A DNA stretch of 39,680 nucleotides, from the NCBI GenBank assembly GCA_018668795.1, contig JABJBD010000099.1, positions 1-39,680 of the forward strand, given 5' to 3'. The notes beneath the pieces are model-generated. The model worked only from the letters and a program-made list of their open reading frames with translations, searched no databases and was not told the DNA's origin. Shown one piece after another: positions 1-5,936 of this stretch (the stretch's first letter is position 1; every line of letters starts with the position of its first letter). Source of the stretch: Candidatus Puniceispirillum sp. Its GTDB lineage: Bacteria; Pseudomonadota; Alphaproteobacteria; Puniceispirillales; Puniceispirillaceae. The translations under genes and the position numbers were made by a program.

Positions 1-840
1 ATTGGTGATTTTTCACTGGCTTGTTTGGCTGACAACGACTTTCTAATAGTTGGGTCGGGTATTGCTGAAAACTATCATATGCGGTGGTTTCTGTCGCATT
101 TGCCTGATGACGGTTCGGTGACGGTTACATCTCATAATCTGGGGCTTGTAGGGCTAACGCTTGCTGGACCAAAAGCGCGTGACGTTCTTCAAGCCTGTAC
201 ATTTGATGATGTGTCACATGCGGCAATGCCATTCATGGCAGTTCGCAAAATGGATATTGGTATGGTGCCAGCCATTGTTGGCCGGGTCAGCTACACGGGT
301 GACCTAGGCTATGAAATTTGGGTTAAGCCCGAATATTTGGCTACTTTATTTGATCAATTCATGTCGGCTGGTGCGGATCATGACATTAAATTATTTGGTG
401 CACGCGCCTTGAATGCTTTGCGGCTGGAAAAAAATTTTGGCTCATGGGGACGCGAATATAGGCCCATTTATGGGGCTGTCGAAACGGGGCTTGATCGCTT
501 TGTTGCCTATGACAAGGATGCGGACTTCATTGGCAAGGCCGGGGCACTTGCCGAACGTGAATCTGGTGGCAAACTGCGGTTATGCAATTTTGTTGTCGAT
601 GCCAAAGATGCCGATGTGATTGGTGATGAACCTATTTCTCATGCAGGCAAAGTCGTTGGTTGGGTAACATCGGGTGGCTTTGCACATGCATCTGGCGTGT
701 CTATGGCACAGGGATATGTCCCAAAAGAGCTTGTCGATGAAAGTGATGGCTGGCAAATCGAACTGCTTAGTGAACAGCTGAACGCACGGCTACAGCGCGA
801 ACCTCTGTTTGATGCCAATGCCGGACGAATGCGAAGCTAG
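1..840 (+). CDS. Dimethylglycine/sarcosine dehydrogenase-type protein, C-terminal GcvT-like part (5' truncated)
   Basis: The open frame runs in from base 1 without a start, so the gene begins upstream; the TTG at 25 is only an internal codon. The visible part is the folate-binding GcvT/aminomethyltransferase-like module found at the C-terminus of dimethylglycine and sarcosine dehydrogenases. It shows the family landmarks GLTLAGPKARDVL, GRVSYTGDLGYEIWV, ALNALRLEKNFGSWGREY and, near the end, GWVTSGGFAHASGVSMAQGYVP. In this family the N-terminal FAD domain oxidises an N-methyl amine, and this module passes the one-carbon unit to tetrahydrofolate. The FAD part lies outside the window, so the exact substrate cannot be assigned. 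The stop overlaps the 3' end of the convergent dehydratase gene by 4 bases. A free-standing aminomethyltransferase is less likely because of the LRLEKNFGSWGREY form of the motif. Confidence 0.85.
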   Translation: MGDFSLACLADNDFLIVGSGIAENYHMRWFLSHLPDDGSVTVTSHNLGLVGLTLAGPKARDVLQACTFDDVSHAAMPFMAVRKMDIGMVPAIVGRVSYTGDLGYEIWVKPEYLATLFDQFMSAGADHDIKLFGARALNALRLEKNFGSWGREYRPIYGAVETGLDRFVAYDKDADFIGKAGALAERESGGKLRLCNFVVDAKDADVIGDEPISHAGKVVGWVTSGGFAHASGVSMAQGYVPKELVDESDGWQIELLSEQLNARLQREPLFDANAGRMRS

Positions 841-1859
841 ATCAGGGCGCCAGCGTCAAGCGCACGGGCAAATATCTGGTTATCAATATTACCGCCTGAC
901 GCCACTGCGATAACAGTCTTAGCACCTGCAGGATATTGTCCATCCAGTGCCGCCGCCAATGCCACAGCACCGCCCGGTTCAATAATGATCTTCAGATACT
1001 TAAACGCTGTAGCAATGGCCCGTAGTGCCAGTTCGTCGCTGACAACAGCGCCACCTGTCAAATTTTTACGATTGATAGCAAAGGTCATTTCGCCTGGTTG
1101 AGGTGTCACAATGGCATCACAGATTGATTTTTTTGATATATCGGCAGTCTGAATAGCCCCGCTTTCCAGCGATCGTTTGGTGTCGTCGTAATTGACAGGT
1201 TCCGCAGACCAAATATCAATATCTGGAAAGGAGGATTTCATGGCAATACTTGTTCCGGCAATCAATCCGCCGCCGCCACAACAGCATATCAGGGCATCGG
1301 GCGTGATATTCATGGCCACGCATTGGGCGGCGATTTCATGACCAACAGTGCCTTGTCCGGCGATAATGCGAACATCTTCATAAGGGCGCACTAACGCGGC
1401 GTCATATTTTTTGGTAATGGCCTCGCCAATGTCTTCGCGGCTTTCTGAATAGCGGTCATAATAGACAACTTCAGCGCCAAAGGCGCGTGTACCCTCAACC
1501 TTGTTCACGGGAGCGTCTTCGGGCATCACGATGGTTGCTTTGATGCCACGGCTGGCGGCGGCGCGAGCAACGCCCTGCGCATGGTTACCACTTGAATAGG
1601 CAACCACATGTTTTACGTTGTCATCAAGCGACCAGATCACATTACTGGCACCACGCAATTTGAATGCGCCGGTATGTTGCAGGCACTCGGCCTTTACCAA
1701 AAGCCTTATGCCCAGCAGATTGTTCAAAAGTGGTGATTCCATCAATGGCGTCTTTATCGTATGTGGTGCAATACGAACAGCCGCTTCGGCAATCGTCTGC
1801 GCGGTTATTCTTAAAGCCGCATCGGGGGTTTGTTCGATTGCAGATATGTTGTCTGTCAT
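837..1859 (-). CDS. PLP-dependent threonine/serine dehydratase (no ACT domain)
   Basis: A 340-residue fold-type II PLP enzyme. The Schiff-base lysine is K67 in TGAFKLRGASN. The substrate loop is YSSGNHAQGV and the phosphate-binding glycine loop is CCGGGGLIAG. Such enzymes deaminate threonine or serine to 2-oxobutyrate or pyruvate; relatives include serine racemase, hydroxyaspartate ammonia-lyase and the ectoine-pathway EutB, so the substrate is open. The protein ends right after the catalytic domain, with no regulatory ACT domain, unlike the second dehydratase at 16128-17348. The ATG at 1859 is preceded on its strand by a GAGGAA ribosome-binding site. The gene is convergent with the dehydrogenase at 1-840, which may point to amino-acid catabolism, and divergent from dapA. 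Confidence 0.85.
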   Translation of the reverse strand: MTDNISAIEQTPDAALRITAQTIAEAAVRIAPHTIKTPLMESPLLNNLLGIRLLVKAECLQHTGAFKLRGASNVIWSLDDNVKHVVAYSSGNHAQGVARAAASRGIKATIVMPEDAPVNKVEGTRAFGAEVVYYDRYSESREDIGEAITKKYDAALVRPYEDVRIIAGQGTVGHEIAAQCVAMNITPDALICCCGGGGLIAGTSIAMKSSFPDIDIWSAEPVNYDDTKRSLESGAIQTADISKKSICDAIVTPQPGEMTFAINRKNLTGGAVVSDELALRAIATAFKYLKIIIEPGGAVALAAALDGQYPAGAKTVIAVASGGNIDNQIFARALDAGALI

Positions 1860-1909
1860 ATTGTTCCTCAGGCCACATAAATAAAACTTGATACACCCTA
1901 GAAATATTA

Positions 1910-1981
1910 GCAGTCAGGCGCAAGCAGATAGCCAATCAATCACCTGATGCTGTTTTGGTGCTTGAGTTTGCAGTCATGCGC
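1910..1981. repeat. Pair of 12-bp direct repeats in the divergent dehydratase-dapA spacer
   Basis: GCAGTCAGGCGC at 1910-1921 recurs as GCAGTCATGCGC at 1970-1981, with one mismatch and 60 bp from start to start. The second copy lies inside the spacer of the proposed dapA promoter. Two similar sites about six helical turns apart in a divergent promoter region could bind a regulator. No regulator is identified. Confidence 0.35.
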
Positions 1982-1990
1982 GCCTATTTT
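1962..1990 (+). promoter_or_regulatory. Candidate sigma-70-type promoter of dapA
   Basis: TTGAGT at 1962-1967 and TATTTT at 1985-1990 are separated by 17 bases, each matching four of six consensus positions. The -10 element lies about 30 bases before the dapA start. This is a by-eye match and has not been tested statistically. Confidence 0.35.
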
Positions 1991-2019
1991 GGTGGCTTGT
2001 TAACATAAAGGATAAATAA

Positions 2020-2922
2020 ATGACTAATTCCGCGACATTACCGCAATTTGCTGGATCGTTCACCGCGCTTATCACACCTTTTGCCAATGGCAAAATCGAT
2101 GAAGCTGCGTTCCGCAAACTTGTGGACTTTCAGATCGAAAGCGGAACCAATGGTCTTGTGCCAGTTGGCACCACAGGCGAGTCGCCCACTTTGTCGCATG
2201 AAGAGCATGACCGGGTTGTTGAACTATGCATCGAACAGGCGGCAGGCCGGGTACCTGTTATCGCTGGAGCTGGGTCAAACAGCACTGCCGAGGCCGTGCG
2301 TCTGGCCAAGCATGGCGCTGATGCTGGTGCTGATGGGGTGTTAATTGTTAGCCCCTATTACAACAAGCCAACGCAAGAGGGGCTTTACCGTCATTTTACC
2401 GCTGTTGCTATGGCGGTTGATGTGCCGGTGATCGTGTATGATATTCCTGGCCGCTCAATCGTGCGGGTCAGCGATGATAATCTTTTACGTATGGCCAAAG
2501 ATTACAGCAATATCTGTGGCATCAAAGACGCGACCAGCGACGTGGCAAGGCCGACAAAACTACAAACATTGCTTGGCAATGGGTTTGCCCAATTGTCGGG
2601 TGAAGATGCGACAACCTTGCCCTTTTTGGCAGCCGGAGGTCATGGGGCTATTTCGGTAACCTCGAACATCGCGCCAAAGCTGGTGTCCCAGATGCATCTC
2701 GCATGGCAAGCAGGCGATATTAAAACCGCACAAGCGATCAATGCCCGCCTTATGCCGGTGCATGATGCCATGTTCTGTGAAGCAAGCCCTGGTCCAGTCA
2801 AATATGCTGCCGAACTTATGGGTATTTGTTCAGCAGAAACACGTCTCCCACTATGCGAGATTGCCGAAGACAGTAAATCACATGTCAAAGCCGCTTTGCG
2901 CAGTGCCGGCTTGATGAATTAG
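2020..2922 (+). CDS. dapA: 4-hydroxy-tetrahydrodipicolinate synthase
   Basis: Condenses pyruvate with aspartate semialdehyde in the first committed step of lysine and diaminopimelate synthesis, in the cytosol. The 300 residues match the family length. The Schiff-base lysine is K169 in CGIKDATSD, the catalytic tyrosine is Y140 in VIVYDIPGRS, and the family signature GLVPVGTTGESPTLSHEEH lies near residues 45-63. The SPYYNKP segment (111-117) lines the active site. The ATG at 2020 has an AAGGA ribosome-binding site eight bases upstream. The gene lies 25 bp before smpB, a pairing common in Alphaproteobacteria, and the two are probably co-transcribed. Nothing is truncated. Confidence 0.97.
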   Translation: MTNSATLPQFAGSFTALITPFANGKIDEAAFRKLVDFQIESGTNGLVPVGTTGESPTLSHEEHDRVVELCIEQAAGRVPVIAGAGSNSTAEAVRLAKHGADAGADGVLIVSPYYNKPTQEGLYRHFTAVAMAVDVPVIVYDIPGRSIVRVSDDNLLRMAKDYSNICGIKDATSDVARPTKLQTLLGNGFAQLSGEDATTLPFLAAGGHGAISVTSNIAPKLVSQMHLAWQAGDIKTAQAINARLMPVHDAMFCEASPGPVKYAAELMGICSAETRLPLCEIAEDSKSHVKAALRSAGLMN

Positions 2923-2947
2923 ACAGCTATCCAGTTAGGTAAATCAA

Positions 2948-3415
2948 ATGGCCTCTGGGCATATATCAACGGGTCGTATCGCTGAAAATCGAAAAGCACG
3001 GCATGAATATGAGATTGAAGACCGTATTGAAGCTGGTTTGATTCTGCTTGGCAGTGAGGTCAAATCGCTTCGTACTGGCCGTGCCAGCATCGCCGAATCA
3101 TATGCTGGCGAGGATAGCGGGCGGTTGATGCTTTTCAACGCTAATATTCCTATTTATGAACCTGCACGGGTTAATCATGAACCAAAACGTCCTCGAGAAT
3201 TGCTGGTCAAGGCACGCGAGCGCAATAAACTTTTGGGTTTGATCCGGCGCGAAGGTATGACATTGGTGCCGCTCAGCCTTTATTTTAACGATAAAGGTCT
3301 TGCGAAAATTACGGTTGGCCTTGCGAAAGGTCGCAAGAAACAGGATAAACGACAGGCGGCAAAGGATCGTGACTGGGGTCGTGACAAAGCCCGTCTATTG
3401 CGCGCTAAAAATTAA
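2948..3415 (+). CDS. smpB: SsrA-binding protein SmpB
   Basis: Binds tmRNA and delivers it to stalled ribosomes for trans-translation. The 155-residue basic protein has the family landmarks ARHEYEIEDRIEAGLILLGSEVKSLRTGRASIAES (given here only as a span, residues 18-52), then the ARERNKLLGLI and GMTLVPLSLYFNDKGLAK segments. The C-terminal tail is lysine/arginine-rich (GRKKQDKRQAAKDRDWGRDK), as expected for the helix that enters the decoding centre. The gene is 25 bp downstream of dapA. Its stop codon lies inside a palindrome shared with the convergent glycosylase gene. No ssrA (tmRNA) gene was seen in the window. Confidence 0.96.
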   Translation: MASGHISTGRIAENRKARHEYEIEDRIEAGLILLGSEVKSLRTGRASIAESYAGEDSGRLMLFNANIPIYEPARVNHEPKRPRELLVKARERNKLLGLIRREGMTLVPLSLYFNDKGLAKITVGLAKGRKKQDKRQAAKDRDWGRDKARLLRAKN

Positions 3416-3431
3416 TTTTATGAATTAATTT
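3409..3431. terminator. AT-only palindrome at the smpB/UDG convergent junction, candidate bidirectional terminator
   Basis: AAATTAATT (3409-3417) and AATTAATTT (3423-3431) form a perfect 9-bp inverted repeat with a five-base loop, followed by CATTTTTT on the plus strand and a short T run on the minus strand. The smpB stop (3413-3415) lies in the left arm and the minus-strand glycosylase stop (3418-3420) in the loop. The stem has no G-C pairs, so its strength as a terminator is doubtful. Confidence 0.45.
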
Positions 3432-4095
3432 CATTTTTTATCATGTTGAAAATATTAAAAAACATGTCATCAGTCAGGCGTTTTGTCTGGGTGTTGTATC
3501 GTGAACAATGATACGAACTAATAAGCTGCACATCACGGGTTTTGGCATCCGCAGTCATCATGCTAATTCGGTGGTGGCTGGCATGTGCAAAGGGATAGTC
3601 CGCACATCGAAGGTCCGTTGCACGTAGAACCGCATCATGCGCAAGCCGGCCTAGCGCCAAAATCGCGTTGATATTGGGCATTGCCATGATTTCATCGACT
3701 AAGAACGGGCGGCAATTATGGGCTTCTGCCGCGGTTGGTTTATTTTGTGGCGGGACGCATCTTACAGCATTTGTAATTCTGACATCGTCAAGCGTCACAC
3801 CATCACCTGCATGGCCGCCATAATGCCCATGTGCCAAGCCAAACTGGTTTAGCATCTTGAAAAGATAACCACCTGCTGAATCACCGGTAAAAGGACGACC
3901 AGTCGCATTTGCCCCTTTCAAACCCGGGGCAAGCCCGACAATCAGTATCCGCGCATCCAAGCTGCCCATCGCATCAACAGGTGCATTATGCCATTCGGGA
4001 TGCGTTTTGGTATGGGTTTGTAGATATTCTCGCAAGCGCGGACATAATGCACAATGTGCAGGCGGCGGTGTAAAAGGTGAACCCTTAGGCGTCAT
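3418..4095 (-). CDS. Family 5 uracil-DNA glycosylase (UdgB-like, iron-sulfur type)
   Basis: A 225-residue DNA-repair enzyme that would excise uracil and related deaminated bases. Motif A is GLAPGLKGAN (54-63), followed by TGRPFTGDSAG, which is the family 5 pattern. Four cysteines suited to a 4Fe-4S cluster are C15, C18, C113 and C128. The C-terminal motif reads SYHCSRYNTQTKRLT (194-208), where the family usually has SYHPSRxNT, so a cysteine replaces the proline. Family 4 enzymes are the nearest alternative but lack the GAN-TGR form. The start overlaps the end of the NYN-domain gene by 11 bases, so the two are translationally coupled. The 3' end is convergent with smpB, with 2 bp between the stop codons. 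Confidence 0.88.
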   Translation of the reverse strand: MTPKGSPFTPPPAHCALCPRLREYLQTHTKTHPEWHNAPVDAMGSLDARILIVGLAPGLKGANATGRPFTGDSAGGYLFKMLNQFGLAHGHYGGHAGDGVTLDDVRITNAVRCVPPQNKPTAAEAHNCRPFLVDEIMAMPNINAILALGRLAHDAVLRATDLRCADYPFAHASHHRISMMTADAKTRDVQLISSYHCSRYNTQTKRLTDDMFFNIFNMIKNEINS

Positions 4096-4648
4096 TGGTA
4101 GCTTTTACAGGTGATTTTGAAGACGATTTAGACCCGTTTTTTGAAATATCTGATGCAATATCGGCCATGTCGATATAAACATCAGCCATACGGCGCAACT
4201 GATCGGCAACCATAGGCGGCGAGGTCTTATTTGTTGAAACAACCGTTGTCCGAACGCCAAGTGCCTGAACATCTTCAAGTAAGCGGCAAAAATCACCATC
4301 GCCAGAAAATAAAATCGCATGATCTATATGCGGCGCCAGTTTCAGCATATCCAGCGCCAACTCCATGTCCATGTTCCCTTTCAGGCGGCGTTTTCCGGTT
4401 TCCTCATCTATAAATTCACGTGTTAATTTGCTCACCACCGCATAGCCATTATAATCTAGCCAATCGACCAGCGGCCGAAGTGAAGAAAATTCCTGATCTT
4501 CTGGGATTGCAGTATAATAATAGGCGCGGATAAGATTGGTTTCTTTGGCAAAATAGGCGCGCATACGGGCAAAATCTATGTCCAGATTAAGCCCTTTGGC
4601 GGCGGCGTAAAAGTTAGATCCATCAATAAATAATGCTGTTTTATCCAT
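4085..4648 (-). CDS. NYN-domain (LabA/DUF88-like) putative ribonuclease
   Basis: A 187-residue PIN-like protein of the NYN family. The acidic metal-binding residues are D9 in LFIDGSN, D94 and D100 in the MDMELALDML helix, and D117 and D119 in LFSGDGDF. The hydrophobic strands before the first and last sites are intact. The tail from about residue 168 is rich in Ser, Lys and Asn and probably disordered. Related proteins act on RNA, but the substrate of this one is unknown. It is the first gene of a two-gene unit with the uracil-DNA glycosylase, which its last 11 bases overlap, and it is divergent from folK. It could be a non-catalytic regulator, although the complete acidic set argues for activity. 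Confidence 0.85.
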   Translation of the reverse strand: MDKTALFIDGSNFYAAAKGLNLDIDFARMRAYFAKETNLIRAYYYTAIPEDQEFSSLRPLVDWLDYNGYAVVSKLTREFIDEETGKRRLKGNMDMELALDMLKLAPHIDHAILFSGDGDFCRLLEDVQALGVRTTVVSTNKTSPPMVADQLRRMADVYIDMADIASDISKNGSKSSSKSPVKATNDA

Positions 4649-4853
4649 CTGTAAAAAATCCTTAAATAAATAATAGATAACAATAAAAGCTGTTTGTAAT
4701 TTTATGCTAATAATAAATGCATAAAGGCGGTCTTTTTTCTAAAAAAATAAAGCGACTTATATATTCAAGATGCCTATAACATCGTCAGCCCATGCCTAAA
4801 CACTCAGCAGACACAATTTGCATTCATCGGCATTTAGCTTTTTGGGGATTAAC
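4649..4853. other. AT-rich divergent intergenic region between the NYN gene and folK
   Basis: About 200 bp without a gene. It holds a 7-bp perfect inverted repeat, TTTATGC (4701-4707) and GCATAAA (4719-4725), followed by a T run at 4733-4738, and an AT-rich TTATATATT tract at 4757-4765 that could supply a -10 element for folK. No good -35 partner was seen. The folK ribosome-binding site GGGG lies at 4844-4847. The region must contain promoters for both divergent genes, but their positions are not clear by eye. Confidence 0.5.
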
Positions 4854-5354
4854 ATGCAGACAACAGATATATATCTGGGTATTGGGGCCAACCTAACACC
4901 TGATGGCTTTGATAGCCCGCAAGCTGGCTGTGAAGCTGCGCTTGACGCCTTGTCAGCTAAAGACATTGACGTGCAGAAGATTTCACGCTGGTTTGAATCA
5001 GCCCCGGTACCCATTTCCGATCAGCCTTGGTTTAAAAATGCAGTTGTTCATGCCACCACAACACTGAATGCTGCTGATACGCTGGCCGCTTTACATGAGG
5101 TTGAGACGCATTTTGGCCGGCAAAGGCGTATCCGTAATGAAGCACGTGTTCTGGATATAGACCTTCTGGATTTTGGCGGTATGCACAGTGACGATATGTC
5201 TTTGCAATTACCTCATCCCCGCATGCATCAACGCGCATTTGTCCTGCTTCCCCTTATGGATCTGGTACCCGACTGGGTACATCCGGTGACTGGCAAAACC
5301 ATCCAGTCATTGATTGATGCTTTGCCTGATGGACAGATAATTAGACCTGTATAA
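4854..5354 (+). CDS. folK: 2-amino-4-hydroxy-6-hydroxymethyldihydropteridine pyrophosphokinase
   Basis: Transfers pyrophosphate from ATP to 6-hydroxymethyl-dihydropterin in folate synthesis. The start is placed at the ATG at 4854, which has GGGG six bases upstream and gives MQTTDIYLGIGANL at the N-terminus, as in the family. The longer frame opening at the TTG at 4818 adds twelve unconserved residues. The 166-residue protein has the substrate-side WFKNAVV segment and the ATP/metal motif RNEARVLDIDLLDFGG, carrying the two catalytic aspartates. Glu and Ala stand where many family members have Gly and Pro just before the Arg. No folB or folP is adjacent. The gene stands alone between the NYN gene and rpoZ. 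Confidence 0.93.
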   Translation: MQTTDIYLGIGANLTPDGFDSPQAGCEAALDALSAKDIDVQKISRWFESAPVPISDQPWFKNAVVHATTTLNAADTLAALHEVETHFGRQRRIRNEARVLDIDLLDFGGMHSDDMSLQLPHPRMHQRAFVLLPLMDLVPDWVHPVTGKTIQSLIDALPDGQIIRPV

Positions 5355-5460
5355 GGCTGATCATCTCAACAAGGGCTTGCGGCATTTTTTTAATTCCTGT
5401 AAACAACCGACAATCATTAATTTATTGGGCTGGCTATAGCCGCCAATCGTGGAGACCTGA

Positions 5461-5871
5461 ATGGCACGTGTCACCGTTGAAGATTGCATTGAAAAGATAC
5501 CAAACCGTTTTGAGCTAGTCTTAACAGCTGGCCAGCGCGCGCGCGGCATTTTGAAAGGCGACATTCCAACCATTGATCGGGATAATGATAAAAATCCTGT
5601 GATCGCACTTCGTGAAATCGCTGATGAAACTGTCGATCTTGATGTGTTGTCAGAAGGTTTGATTAAAAAACTTCAACGCCTTTCTGTTCGTGAAGAACAG
5701 GAAACACACGATGATGCTGCAATCGCTGCTGAAGTTGACCTGTCCGAAATGGTTGGCGATTATAGTGACGACGAGGCTCAGGAAAGCGGCATGCAAATCG
5801 GTAGCAGCGAAGAACTGGAAGAAACTGGTTTTGAAGATGTTGACCTTACCGAATTGCAGGGCGAGGATTAA
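5461..5871 (+). CDS. rpoZ: DNA-directed RNA polymerase omega subunit
   Basis: The small subunit that helps RNA polymerase assemble and, in Proteobacteria, forms part of a ppGpp site. The conserved core covers residues 1-75 (ARVTVEDCIEKIPNRFELVL, then NPVIALREIADETVDLD). From about residue 78 the protein continues as a strongly acidic tail to residue 136, longer than the E. coli protein of about 90 residues. The ATG at 5461 has a GGAG site in GTGGAGACCTGA. A 10-bp palindrome, GGCTATAGCC (5432-5441), lies just upstream. The next gene is spoT, 65 bp downstream, the usual rpoZ-spoT pairing that links polymerase and ppGpp metabolism. Confidence 0.95.
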   Translation: MARVTVEDCIEKIPNRFELVLTAGQRARGILKGDIPTIDRDNDKNPVIALREIADETVDLDVLSEGLIKKLQRLSVREEQETHDDAAIAAEVDLSEMVGDYSDDEAQESGMQIGSSEELEETGFEDVDLTELQGED

Positions 5872-5936
5872 ACAAGCCAGCATCATTCAAACAGCCCACA
5901 AGGATGCTGGTATTTTGAGTATCGGCGGGGTTTTGG

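Noticed and set aside
4818..4853. Upstream extension of folK from a TTG at 4818
   Set aside because: The twelve added residues are not family-like, and the ATG at 4854 has a well-placed GGGG ribosome-binding site.
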